NCBI GenBank assembly: GCA_023101725.1
Contig: JALJCO010007127.1
Coordinates: 558,001-622,000, forward strand
Source of the DNA: Atherinomorus stipes
Lineage: Eukaryota > Chordata > Actinopteri > Atheriniformes > Atherinidae
DNA length: 64,000 bases
Direction: 5' to 3'
The notes under the pieces are model-generated. The model saw nothing but the letters and a program-made list of their open reading frames with translations. It was not told the origin of the DNA and did no database searches. The position numbers were made by a program, and so were the translations under genes. This document shows, in pieces, positions 34,576 through 48,900 of this stretch (position 1 is its first letter; the number at the start of each line of letters is the position of its first letter).

Positions 34576-37500
34576 ATTTTTGCTGTTTACACTGTTTGAA
34601 TAAACTGTTGGCATATTTCGGACTTGTTTGTTTTGGAATACAGGTGTACTACTTGATTAATTGATATAGTTTAGTAGCTTCTAGTTTTAAGGGCTCTCAA
34701 GCAGAATGTAGTGATAGATTTATAATACGTTGTCACTTATCGTTACTGTGATAAAAAAAAGAAGAAATTATCGTGATACATTTTTTAGTCCATATCGCCA
34801 ATCCCCAGTCTACAGGTCTATTTTGTTCTTTTAAAGGGGGAAAAAATCTCAAGAGAACTGTCCATGTGGGTGCCTTTGTTGCCTTCTGCCATGTTTTCAT
34901 AAATTAAACATTGCAAACTGGGACTACTGCTTTTCCAGCCAATAAGCAGTATCACTGGGAGTTTTTCAAAGTGCAGTAATCAGTCACAGTTTTAACAATA
35001 ATTCAAATTTGAAACAGTATTACTAACCATTGGTAACCATTTTACCAGTAATCGTTACATCCCTAGTTTTAGCTATGTTCAAAGTTATCATACTCTTTTT
35101 CCTTTACTGAATATGAATACATTGTCTGCCAGATCGCTTCAACTCTTTCTGGCACTGCTGAGCAAATATATACAAAAAAATCTTAATATATTTGTTTTTC
35201 CCTTGCCTTCGCACATGGTATTTAACTTATCTTTATTAAGAGATCCCATCAAAATAAGCACTCCTACTCGATACATAACATGTGATTTCAAACAAGTAAA
35301 AATAATCTCTTGTGTCAGAAGCTGTCTAGCACATGCCATGACTGGTTGAGTGGGCTGGATAAGACAGCTAGGGATTCTCCAGGAAAACCACAAGGCAAGC
35401 TCATTTAAGGCTAATTTATCTATTTTACTCTGTTTTTCTTCCAGCTTGACACACCAGCATAGAGGCCCCTTGAAGCCAAAGTGGAAGAGTATCCATTTGC
35501 ATCCCCTTAGGTGATTGGCAGATCAAGACCAATTAGTTCAGTGTTACACCGTTACTAACGTGCAATAAAAATACCATCTTTCATCTTTGTTACAGGAGTG
35601 AAGGACCAATCACTTTGATCAGACCTTTCTCTTCCCTCAGTTATTATGACACGCCCTGTCTGGATGGGTTTAAGTAGGTTAAAGAGGTGAGATAGACTGA
35701 GAGTTAACAGTCTATGTCTAAGCCCTGGCAGGTACCTGCCCCAGGATCTGAACAGGGGAAAGTTTGAACCCTCGGAGCAAATGCAGTCACAACACAACAG
35801 GAAATGTCACTGATAGTTCAATGGCTCTTTTCTCCAAAGACAACCTCAACATTTGGCCTCAGGATAGCCAAAATCTGATTAACCACAAGTCAGATGAATC
35901 ATTGCTGAAATGAAAAATAGCTTCTTAACAGACACAAAAAATAATAGATTAAACCAAGGACAAAATTGTCCCTCGTTCAAGGAGTGAAGGGAAACGATGA
36001 GAACTTCAACTGCAGTATCTTCAATGACATCATTCCATACTGAAGTTACATATATCCTTCTTCTCCCTCTGCTGGCACCGTCAAGTAAAAGACTGAGTTA
36101 CAGCGAGGCAGAGATGCTGAGTGAGGTTTCTGGCAGCCAGGAGGGCTTAGAGTAATTCAACATATCCTCTCCAACCTTCTCCACAGTGAAAAAATTACGT
36201 CATCCACAAATATGCTAAACACCATGCTGAGACAACGGAGGCACTGGCAAGGTCATTGTGCCGCATAGCATCTGGACAAGTGCTCTGTTTTCAGCAGATC
36301 AGGGTTTTGAGGGGGGCAGTCGGAGCCAATGTGTGCATCATTTTTGACTGCTGCAGTATAGGGTGCATTTATATACCCTTAAAAAAAGATTATGCATTCA
36401 AAACACACACCCCCAAAAAAGAAAAAAATTCCTAGGTGAAATCAAATAGTAACCATTTGTCCCTGCAACCCAAACCCTGTGCAGCATAAATACAACTTTC
36501 ATTCAAGCAGGGAAAAAAATTCTAAAAAAGAAAAAGATGAATGATATTAATGATGTACTATGGTCTGGATTAGCACCAGTACAGATCCAATCTATCAGAT
36601 CAGTATATCCCTAAAACCACATTGCTAAAAAGCTGGTAAATTAATGCATTTGTACATTAAGTTTGATGCTCAAGTAAGAGGTTTACCTGATTAGGCAAAC
36701 CATACATGTGTATGTATAGGCTAAAAGGTCTGATTTGAACATTTTGTGAAAGTTTCATTCTTTATAATACAACCAATGAGGCCTTGAAGCCAGCTGGATG
36801 AGTGCATACAGGGTTTTCAAAAGCATTGTGAAAAAAAAAAGTCCTTTAAAAATGATAAAAGGAAAAAAAGAGGTTAAGCTCAGGCTTTTGCTTTGCTTAT
36901 ATGACGTGCTGAGGTCAGAATCTACATATATGACAGGCATCCAAACAAACCTTGGCAATGCTGCAGACTAAACTGTACAAGCATGAAGTATAAAACTTGC
37001 ATCAACTCATTGATGTTGTAAATGGTCAATTTAATGACCAATTTAGCTCAGCTTTGTGTTGAGAAAACCATCCTGCATGCAAAGACATCTTGGGCTTGAG
37101 GTGGACTGACTGTTTATGCAATTTTCTGGAAATTTGCAAGCAACAAAGCACACAAACAAAAAACGCAGCTAAGCTGCCTTCTTATGGCCTTTGAATCTAT
37201 TTTCCACCCTTCTCTTTTGTGTGCAAGCCAACTTTATGCAGCTGTTAGTGTTACCCATGGGGAAATAGCTAAAGACCAACATAGTGGCAATAACATAAAA
37301 CTTTGTTCCATCGATATTCATCTTCCAAAAAAAAAAAAAGAAAGAAAAAGAATTTGATTAAAATTTGGGGAGTTTTTCATGAAACACTGCGGTTTTAAGG
37401 TTTTACAAAACCAACACAGAAAAATACAAAAGAAGGTATTTGTAAAAGAATTCAGATATGAAGGCCAGTAAGCTTTTTTCTCTAAAAGTGATATTTTACA

Positions 37501-39906
37501 AAAAGACAAAGAAACTAAGAAAACAATGTGACAGAGGAGTTTCTTTTCATTTCAATGAAAAACTTAAAAAAAAAAAAAAAGAAAAAAAGAAAAGAAAAGA
37601 AAAAGTTAAATAAATTAATTAAATATTTTAAAATAACAGAACACCATTTATCAATTAGCACATTTCTGATTTTTAAATAAAAAATAGTCAAAACACCCAC
37701 CACAGAATTTCAAACTGCTACTGTCCAGATATGATATGGTTAACGTAAGCACCAAGTTTGACATTTTCATTATACTGAAAATCATCATTCCAGAAATGTT
37801 AGAATAGTGCAATGTCTAAAAAACTTGTTTCGCTGAAAAATCTTCTGACCGATCAGATGATGAATTTACTAAGTCTTTGTAGCAACTTTAAAAATGTATT
37901 TGCCTTACCTGCTAGGTATATCAAAAAATTTTCCAGTTTTGGATTACCAGAATTAATTTAAAACACAGAAGATACAAATAAATGGAGAAAAAGGTTTCCC
38001 GCAATAGAGCATTTGCAGGTTATTAGGAAATTCTAAAAGTACTGTCCCTAAAGATTATTTTTCTAGGGAAGTAGACACACATGGCTAATGAACGAGTTAA
38101 AACCACAATGCACTGATCCACATGATTTAAACTGCAAGCATTCCACTGCAAATGGGCAGTTGAATGTAAAGAGAAGACAACAAAGGGCCTGACATGTAAA
38201 TAAACATGAATGCATCAAATGATGCGGCCCAACAGACCCCATCTACAAAATACAAATTGGGTAAGAGGACAATCTATTAGAAAGGCTTGATGCAGAGAGG
38301 TGAAGCAAGAAGACAACATTGCTTATCTTTGGAGTGTGTCCTGTGAACTGTTCCTGAACTGTTTTCAACTTAATGCTCTCAGATCAAAGGAATACAACTT
38401 GTGCCTTTGGTTTCACCTACATATGAGCATGTACAAGTATTTGCATGTGCATACCATTCAGTGTGTGCAAAAAAAAACATTTATGTCTGATAAGCAGGGG
38501 TTTAAATTCCACTGAACAAAATCCTCCCTCACATCTAATTCCCACCTTTAACAGCAAGTATGCACTGCAGCTTGGCCTTCATCCACACAGACGTGTTGAC
38601 CACTGCTATTTCTTTTCTCTTTTTTTTTTTTTCACCTCACAGTGACTTGTAAAGATCAAACAGTTCTGGAGGTGATAAGGAACAGATTACAATTATTCTA
38701 TGAGTTAGTTCAAAGCAGGGCAGTGAGGAATGAGCCCTAAGAGAAACCGTACGCATTGGTGGCAGTCTAAGGAGAAGGCAGGCATAGCGTTCTAAAACAT
38801 GCACTATCAGAGACTGATATCTCCCTTACCTTCCTGGTTTGAAAGGATGCTTGTCCTCTTCATTTACTCACATCTGTACACTTGGTTGCGTGCTTGAGTT
38901 AATATTAAAGTAGGTTTTGGGTAATGACTTCCTGCTTTTTGAGATAATTCAGTGTCAAGCAAGGATTTGGAGGATAACAGAGGGCTGGACATGAGACGGA
39001 AATGCAGGCTAAAGAAATAACATTTTTTACCATCATTCAACTCTTTAAACTTTCCTTTTGTGTAAAAGCCTTAAGAACAGCACAATTCTCCTGGTCCCCT
39101 TTAAGAAGTCACTGAAAAGTTGCCCTTTAATGTCAACAGCAGAAAGCAACAAGTTCCATAAAAGATTTAATTTCCATCCTATTAGCCAGGCTACCATTCT
39201 GGGCCTGACGTTAATAGAGGCAATCATTTCACCAGCAGTGACAGTGGCTCTGAAGCATCGTAAATGGATCTTTAAGAAAAACTTCCTAACATAATATATG
39301 TGCAGTGCCACAGTAGTTGCTATGACCTTTGACAGAAAGTTCTAAGAGTGAGACAGCTTTAGAAAAAGCTGGTTTCAAGTGTGTGTGAAATTTTTGTCAA
39401 TGTCTATGTCTACATGTCGAGCTGAATTTTCAATGCTAATTGATTCCAGTGTGGCCTACTTTATCACACCCAATGGTGTAGTCAACCCTTACCCTTGCCT
39501 ATAATGTGCCAACACGTCTCCCACAGACATACCATTTAATCTCCTCTGAAGGGCTTCCTCCTGCAAATGGATGCAGTAAATCTGCTCATCCAGGTCCTCC
39601 AGGATCTAAAGGGGAGGGAGCGGTGTAAGAAAAGATGAAATAGGTTATAATTAGGCCCAAAGTGGGACTGGAATGATGGCAGATGGGACGATGAGTTGGT
39701 GACGTATTTGTAGTCCTCTGTCATGCATTTAAACGGCCAACTGAGACCACTTCCAGAGCAGAGGAGCAAGCTGTCACAGATCTGGCTCTGACGTTTTAGC
39801 ATTTAAGCTTGTAATCAAAACTAGAAAAGATAAAACCTTTGCCAGTGGCTAAACTTTCTATGATCCAACCATGTAAACTCATGATCTTTACAGGGTGGAA
39901 ATAAAG

Positions 39907-39956
<50 letters not shown>

Positions 39957-42900
39957 GATGTAAATACATAAATATATGTATGAATGAATGAATGAATGAA
40001 TGAATGAATGAATGAATGAATGAATGAATGAATTATAGTTATAAATTATACTTACAGTATATAAGTTAAGATTTTTTTGCCTGATAGTGCAAATACAAAG
40101 ATGAAAATCTTATGCTGTGCAGAAATGTACTTACTGTTGGCTTCACTAATAACTGGCCCATGACAGTGAACATCCTGGATAATCCCACAGGAGTACACAC
40201 TGAACAGGAAACATAAAATAGTATGATTACCAGGTGAGATTATGCCCAACGACACAAACCTTAGCTTTCTTAGGCAGCTAAGGAAGTTCACCTGAACCAT
40301 TATGTTTGCTTTAACGTGTGTGGATCAAACAGCTTACTCAGTAAAAGCAGTCCTCCCATCAGAGAGATACAGGAGTAGAGGTATGGCAGGTAGAATTCCC
40401 AAAGATCTAGAAGGCAGATACATATATAAAGGTTATTTCAATAGTAGACACTACTTTTCCAATGACCTGGAAAGATTAACCAAGGGTGCCGTAAGTACAT
40501 CCCACAGGCAAAATTTGTTCCAGCCCGCTAGTGGGGGGGGTTACATCTGGCCCACCAATAGATATCGAATTCCTAGAATTCATGTTACAATTTTCTCCCT
40601 GACACATCTGCTGTTGAGTCCACTAACTTAAACATCAGTCCAAGATGCCAGGTAACCACATCAATTTCATTCAATAGTTTCCACAGGAGGATGTAGGGCC
40701 TCACACCTTATTCATGGTGCTACTGTTCATATTGACATATATGCTCAAATCCCGATTAAGAATGAGATCTGCATGAATAGTGTCAACACACTTTCATGAA
40801 GAGAAACAGGGGGAAAGTGACTGGATTACTTAACTTATGGCACAAAACAAAACAAAAGCACGATAATGGGCCTTTTCCTTTGCAGCTGCACAGGGCACTG
40901 TACAACACAGTACGCACCACACGCTAAAGATGACCAGGAAGGTTTTTGTTTCCACACAGGAGTTGCAGTAGTCTACTACCTGGAAGTAGGTGGAGTAGGC
41001 GTGGTCGAGACTGCTGTGACGTCACAGCCGTGCCACGCGGTGGTCAGTCAAGTAAAAACAACAATGGAGGCATTGGATAATATCGAGGTGTTGTTGTTTT
41101 CTCTGTGGCTTGTAGTCACTGAAAACAGAGCCAGATATTTTTAGAAGCGGCGAGGCGAAACATTTATGACGCGGATGACTACAATTTCCTTTGACAAATC
41201 AGTGGAGAACCATCAGGTACATCACGTTTTGTGTAGGATCAGCACGGTTAGAGCTAGCTCTGAAACGGGTGCGAAAACTCGTAACGGGTTTTCCCAGAGG
41301 AAACACAAAAAGTATTCCATGCTGTATGGAAGGGTTACGAAAATGTGCAGTGGAAAAAGCCCAAAAGCCCATCTACCAGGAACCAACCACAGCAACCGCG
41401 ACAGCATCTACTTGAAAAATTAAAGGCCTTTAAAGGAACTAGGGGCAGGATGAAGAAATTCAACTTCAATTTGATGTGACTGGTACTGCAGGTAACTGCA
41501 GCCACCAGCCAAGTCGGCACGGGAGCGTGCACAAACTGATGCTGGAATGCTGTTTACGATGCTGATAATGTTTTTCTCTTCATAGTGCCACTTTTAAGTG
41601 GGCTTTCAGTAGATCTGGGTTATTTAGTCACGGCAGAAAAATCCATAACTATCCCTTAAAGTGTTTTAATCCACCCTGACCATCTTCTTCCTGTATAGAA
41701 GCTGTCAGGGATGCACATACAGCATCAACTGACGTCACATCCTTAGGACTACGTGGGAAATTTGGCCACCAAATGGAGAGAGACGTGGGTGGCCTCATTC
41801 TTTTTTGGTTTTTAATGCTTCATCACCCATTAGCATTAAAAAACTGGACATGCATGTTTATTCTTTCACCTGCCCCGAGCTCCTTTAAAATTGAAAACAA
41901 TGTTAACACATTTGGTGCATTTCATACGTGTGTTTTCTGTTTTCATATTACAGTCAATATTTCCCTCATATTTCCCTAAAAACACTTAATATAAGTATGA
42001 TATAAGGACCACACCTTGATGACTTATAGCCACCTTGGCTGCGAATCCCAGTCAAGAATGTTCTTAAAACTTAAAAACGACCTTATAAGGAAAACAATAC
42101 CCACAGAATGATGTGCCTTCATTTTTTACTCACCCTCATGCTGAGCAAGACTGTGGAGCACTATTTCAAAATCTTAAATGCAGCCGGAGATCCGAGGAGG
42201 GCTTCGTTATCCACCGACTTTCATATAATGGAGTTTACCGGGGCTCAACAAAAAAAGGTCCATAAAAGTCCACAAAAACTTGTCAATATTCCTCCATACT
42301 GCTCGTCCAATGTGTAGTGGGGGGGAGGTTAATAATTTACTGAAAAAAATGTTAATATATTTTACCCTAAAAAAAAAGTAAACTTCCTATTTAAAATAGA
42401 AATACCAAAAGGGACCCGGGGGGACCCACACTCTTTTTTTTTTTTTCTTTTTAAAATTACCCTTGGTTTCTCCCCTGGGACTAAAAAATTAAGATTTCTT
42501 TTGGTTTGGGGGTGGGGGGCGGGGCGAGGAAGAGGGGAGATGTTCTAAATGATGTTGTTTTACGTAAATTATGGACGCTACCCGCTCAGGACACTTGGAT
42601 TACATTGGACGAGCAGTGTGGGAGAGAGTATTGCCAAGTTTTTGTGGACTTTTATGGACCTTTTTGTGTTGAGCCCTGGTGAACTCCATTATATGAAAGT
42701 CAGTGGATAACGAAACCATCCTCGGATCTCCAGCTGCATTTGAGATATTAAAAAAGTGCTTCACAGTCTTCCACAGCATGAGAGTCAGTAGAAAATGAAG
42801 GCACATCATTCTGTGGGTGTTCTATCCCTTTAAGAAGATAATACCAAAGACAGGTTGCTAAGATATGACCATTTCCCAGATGCCTTCTTAGTGGCGTTCT

Positions 42901-45900
42901 TCAGTTGGTTCTTAAAAACACACTCTAAGATGTTCTTAACAGAAGCAAATTGATCAATGACCAGTGATTCAGCCTTGACGTCAGTTACAGTGCTGATATT
43001 CCAACCACTACAGTAATACGCTGCTGCTGGTGTGCAAATGGTCAAGTTGTACTTAACAGGTGCATTAAATCAGCAATTTACGTAAATATTTAACAATAAT
43101 ATAACATTGGATGCTCCCGCGAACCCCTCCCTCCTTGAATAACAGAGGCTCGGTCCTCAGACAGCAGCAGTCTCTGCTCCCACTCTGCTCTTAGCTGCAG
43201 TCAGATTTGGAAACATGCGCCTCTGCTCTATGAACCAGACCAGTTGTTCTATTGGCAGATTATTTCTAACTTAACAAGCAAGAAACAACTTATAGTAAGT
43301 TTAAAAAAAAAAAAAAAAAAAAAAAGAAACTGCCAATAGAACAAGAAAAAAATATCTTGAAAAGTGGTCTAAAAACAAGTTACTTCTTAGGCAACTGTTT
43401 TAAGTGTAATAAGGGTGTAATAAATTTAACTTAAACATGAATTAAGTTGTATTTATCTTTTTATAAAATATGCTTTAAAACATTAATTCTCATTTTCCTC
43501 AAACACAAAATATGTAGCTTGTTAAAAGTGTTTGCTTGTGCCAGTTGAAGACAATGTATACATGCACGTGTATGCACATGATCAGGATGGTACCACCTAA
43601 GCCTCAATTTTAGCTAGGAAAAACCATGGTAAACACTTATTTCTGACCAGTCGTAAATTAAATTTATCTTTTAAGTCATACTGTACTCTAGTAACAGATA
43701 ATACTACAACAAATATGGTCTTGTTACATCAGCTTTAGTACCCAATTTGAGTTTTCCATAAGAACCCCTTTTAGGCAAGAAAATGAAGATTTTAAGGGGT
43801 TAATACACAAATCATCTTTCTGAACCTGTTATCAACCAAGGGAGGCTGCATTTTTCATTCCACCTCCTGACAAAAAGTAGAATTATTTAAAATTACGTAC
43901 CATATAGGGACTCCATACTGGCTGCATCATTGTCAATTAGGGCTGATGCCACCCAAACAATACCCAGAATGAGCAAAGCCAACAAGAAGAGCATCACAAA
44001 GGTCTCCAAAATACGTGCCTTAATGCCCTGAAAGAGAAAAGTGAATATATAAGAATGAAATGTAATGAGATATGGATGTAACATTCTAAATCAAAAGCAC
44101 ATTATCACAATATCATTAATGGGAATGACATGAAAATCATATTCACACCAAAAATATATAAAAAACAATAGTTCCTTAGGACATTCATCTTGAACAATAT
44201 TAAAGAAATAATAAATTGCATTCTGCATTTAAGTGCAAAGTCTCAACACTGAAACAACTGTGTATAAACAGCACTTTTGACATATAAAGGCCCAGTAGCA
44301 AGGCTTCTTTTCTTGGGTTTCAGCATTCATTTGTGCACAAAAGAACTCACGTCTTTATATAGTACTAAGATGGAGCTGTCCATTAAGATGAGAAGTAAAA
44401 TGGCCATGCAAGTGAGGAAAATAAGAAGTCAAGAGCATGTATAACAGTGGAAACAGTAATATCTATGAAAAACTAGAAACTATAATCCAAAACATAATCA
44501 TAATCCAAAAACTTAAAAGCAGATCAGCTTAACTGTAACACAGTGGTGGATGCGTTATGTCTTGGGTGTGATGTCATTGTAGGATTTATTGATCATTTCA
44601 CTGTTAACAAAAGCTACTGTACAACATAAATAGATAAATATGCCAAATGCATCTCACGTCACTGACTGAAGCTTTTATCTTCCAAGAGAATAACAATTCT
44701 CTAAATACAGCCAAACCTCTAAAACAGATTTGAAGGCTAAGGAAATTGACTATCCTTGATTGGTGGGACCAATCAGATGCATCACACTTGTCTAAGATCA
44801 CACTATTGTCAGAGAGATCCCACTGTACAACAAAAGCTGAAGATGGCAAAGTAGAGCATCACCATTGAAGACACAAATGGCTTATTGATTTCTATTTGTT
44901 CTTGTTTTATATCTATTATTTCTTAATTCCTAAATATGAGGCAGGGTGCATTAAGTGGTAAACATGAAGCTATCCAAAATAAAGCTGAGACTTAACAAGT
45001 ATTTTCACACCTTTCTTATAAATCAAATGTGCTGAAACAGAACCAGGAAAAAATAAATAAACAGCTGTCCAAATCTTAGGTACAGATTTGACTTCACATT
45101 AAAATATTGTTAGGGGATAAAATTTCTTACACTTAGTATCCACATTCTAGATAGAATATAAAACTCTAAACTGGAAATTACTTTCCTCCCACCAGTTACA
45201 TAAAACAGCATCACTGCCACCCAATTCACAAACATCACATTAAGGTTCCCATAGACTTGTCTGTAAAACAGCTCTTTTATACACATATTGTGGTCTATAA
45301 AAAAGGGTCCAACAGTGGCTGGTAGTGGCAGAGGTGAAATTAAAAAGAGGAGGAGGGGGAGGGGGTTGCTGTAAGGAGCACGATGCCTGGCTGGTTCGGC
45401 TACTGTCTGCGATCAAGAGCAAATCCCTCATCTGGGGGCGATTAGGAGCTCCTTTAGCACCACGGTCATGTCCTAGGCCGTGCAGACGAGAGGGTTTTGG
45501 GGTAATTTGGGTTTTCCGGGTCACAAACTGCTGAGTGGTTAATAAAGTCCTTTTCTACCTGTTCACACAGTTTTCATAACCTCCCTACCCTGCAGGAGAG
45601 CCAAGCTGTCTAGCACTGTAAGATAGATAGGCACTCTCATACCCGTCAGGTAGGCAGCCAGGCATGGGATAACAAGGCTTCTCTGCCTTTTGACCGCGGT
45701 TTAAATTGGGTACATGTGACCAATTTGTTACCAACTAACATAATGGCTGTGTGGTTGCTGTTTAGTATTTGCCAACAAGTACATGAAGGGGGTCCCTCTT
45801 TGAAAGTTTCCCCTGTTAATCAAAAAGCCTTTTTACAGAGGAGATGGTTTCAATTCTGGAAATGTAATCATACAAAGTTGAGTTCTTCATTCCCAAACAC

Positions 45901-48900
45901 CTGCCCTTAAGCATCGGCAGTTCAAGCTGAATCCTTGTTTAACCGCCATCTTCTCTCTATGGCAGGAGTCCCCTATAATTCACCTTAAAGTTCTTTAACA
46001 GAGTGCCATATTTTAAGTATGCATGAGGTACAGACATTTTTGATAAATTCAATGTCAACACACGGACACTGATCTGTTTAGTCTACAATAGTAGAAGCAC
46101 TATAAAAATGCAGGCTTATTCACTGTGGTGAAAATCCCCTGTAGCATCTTTGTGCCATTATTGAGCAATTACATGCCTCTCACCTCCTCTTGCAGTATTA
46201 TTCTGGAAAAGCCTCAGTGAGTGCAGAATTTTCTAGTACAATAAAGAGAGAAATGGGCAGGGTCTAGAGTGCCCCAATGTGGCTAACCTGGACACTGCAT
46301 CCTCATTACAGCTAAAGTTAGAGAAACCTTTATCCATTACAGGAAAATTCCTCTGAATACTCCTAGTGGAGTATTATGAACATATAAACAAATATCAACA
46401 TTCATCACAATTGTAGCCATTAACACAAAGTAATAATGTTTGTGATTTTATGCGAAACAACTCCAATAAATTACTAATTCAATGCAGATTCTCAAATATG
46501 TCCACAAATCGGACATTGCATCATGATATTTTGCATGCTCACATAACCCTAAGTGCATTAGACTGATGCTACAATCCAGCATCTCATAATCATGTTCAGC
46601 CATTCATTGTGGAAAACAATACTGCTAAATACATCTTTTTTAGAAAAGAAAAGAGGTAGAAGGGAGGAGATGGAAGAGAGAAATAAAGATGGGGAACAAC
46701 AGTGGAAGACTGAGAAGGAGAGGAGTCAACGTCTGAGCAAATCTCACTCCCGGAGGTAACAGAGGTGAGAGAGGAATGCTTTCAGGGACTTCAGCCACGT
46801 CCCACACGCGCTCTCTTAAGGATGCATCAGGACAAGCAGAACCGACAGGCAGGACATGTGTCCACTCAAGCACACCAGTCCACCTTAACAAGCTGCCTAT
46901 GACATGCTGAAGGTATATTCCCTTTAGATAGGTCCCTCAATCATTTATAAGACTCAAATCATTCCACATTCAGATCATTTAGGGCGAAGGCAGTGTTCAT
47001 CACCTCCTTTACTATCACTGGTTGAATTACATTATTTGAGAAGAGAAAGGGGACAATGAACTGAGATGCCCGATCGAGTTAAATAATCCATCTACATCCA
47101 TGACGTTACATATTCAAAGATCTGTCAACACTTACTTACTTATTCTTCAGAGGGAAAAATCTGAGCCTTTGTTCACAATCACAAAAAGGTAAGAAAAAAG
47201 TATAGTTTATAAATAGAAAAAATTCAACTGAATCATCGTCAGTGATCAAAGATTAAGTTGTCAACTGGTGAAGGCACAAAAAAAGAAAAAAGAAACCTGT
47301 GCCTTGGCATCCAGAGAGCCCACTGAAAGTTTCTATTCTTGCCATTCTAAATGTGTAACTATCTCTAAATATAGCAGCTCTAAAATATTCAGCACCCCCT
47401 GATCCTCACACCGACATCCAGTGAGGGGCTGGCTAACTGCAGATTTGCTCAAACAGGACTGAAGAGATTTCCAAGAAATATGTGGAGTGGCCAAAGTAAC
47501 AACTTCATATGCAGCAGCAAACATAAATGCATGAATTTATGTATGTACAGACAGATGCATACAACCAGACTTGTAAATCAACCTCTAAATCCACCCAGCA
47601 ACAATAAGTGGGGCTAGAAACAGTTTGCAGGCTTTCTATCTAGCCTGTGCTGCAGACTAACTGAAGCACAGCTGCTACTGTGCTTGTTACAGTGTTTCAA
47701 CAGATGAATCCAGCAAGGAGAGTTATCTGGAAACTAAATGCAAATGCAGGGAAGAGTAAGAATTACATTTGTTTGAAAGAAACTAAAAGGGAAAAAAAAA
47801 GACAGACAATAAAACAGACAAAGGAAGAGAGTTGCACAGGAGCTTCCTAGTTGCTGCCATCAATCCTTAGAAGGTCAGCAGGTGGTGGCAGAGATCATCC
47901 TGCGCACCATCCCTCTGCTGACTGTCAGGGAAGCGTGCAACAAGGGCCAAGAGTGTAATAAGTGAGGAAGGGGGCAGGGCCTTTTACACTCCCTAGCAAA
48001 AAGACTGCTCTCTTTGCTAAAGACATGCCAGATGCTCAGGGACCTTATTAGCGTATCCTTCAACCAGTCAGCCGCAATGCTATGACCGTGTCAAAGACAG
48101 AAAGCAGAAAAGAGGGACACTCCCCTGTAAAGCTGTGCAATGAACTTCTAAAGACTCTTTAGACTTCTCAATGACATAGGAGGATGGAAAATGAATGAAG
48201 TCAAATCTTTGTAGCCTCACTGTAGCAAGTCAACTCTCTGAAAGTGGCTGCTGCATTTCCATTACCAATTCTATTTGAAGTGAGTCAGAAACTAAGTTAC
48301 TTACATGAAGGGACCAACTTCAATACATTTTTTTAAATTATTATTGGTCCTAGCTTGCTATGACATCATAGTGCTATGTCAGAGTTGTTAGATAGAATCT
48401 TTAAATAAAGAAGAAATACAAACTTTACTCTTTACGGCTACTTTTTTCCTTTTTCCAAACAATAGGTAGGGACTAAGTTAATCTTTTGGTCCAACAAAAT
48501 AATTTATATTCCCACTCTAATGCATGAAAAATTGGCCCAGAATTAGTTAAATTTTGCAACTTTTCACTTAGTATAGAAAAACTGAGTCATGAGAGGACGG
48601 GAAAAATCTTGCTTGTTCTTTTTAAAATTCCTAGCTCAAGCTAATATGTTGCTGTGGTAACCAACATTGTAACAAGCAGCTTTACAGAGACACTGTGACC
48701 TTAAAGGAAGGTATGCAAACACCACTTTATATTCTCCGGCTGGCCCTGCCAGAAAGAAGGCCTGGGAAAAATGTCTGCATGTGCAGGAGATTTGAAATAA
48801 ATATCCAGGCCTCTATTGTGGAGCTCCAACAAAGAAGAGTATCTTAGTAACACCATACTGGTTTTCTCGGCGAGACGTTTTCTCTCCCCTCCACCTCCTC

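Larger units (their letters stand above)
34266..35065. mobile_element. hAT-like MITE, second copy, split by an insertion
   Basis: Same family as 6330-6727 but inverted. It begins TAAGGATGTAAAGAT and ends CGTTACATCCCTA. The perfect 8-bp duplication GTTTTAGC flanks it (34258-34265 and 35066-35073). A different element (34405-34807) interrupts it. Confidence 0.88.
34051..39532 (-). other. lmbr1: LMBR1 intron 9
   Basis: 5.5 kb. Contains the nested hAT pair at 34266-35065. The rest shows A-rich runs (36829-36840, 37326-37339, 37567-37580) and no exon. Confidence 0.65.
40407..43900 (-). other. lmbr1: LMBR1 intron 6
   Basis: 3.5 kb. Contains a probable decayed element with a CRE palindrome (about 40940-41660), the palindromic MITE at 42087-42832 and an A run at 43303-43324. 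Confidence 0.6.
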
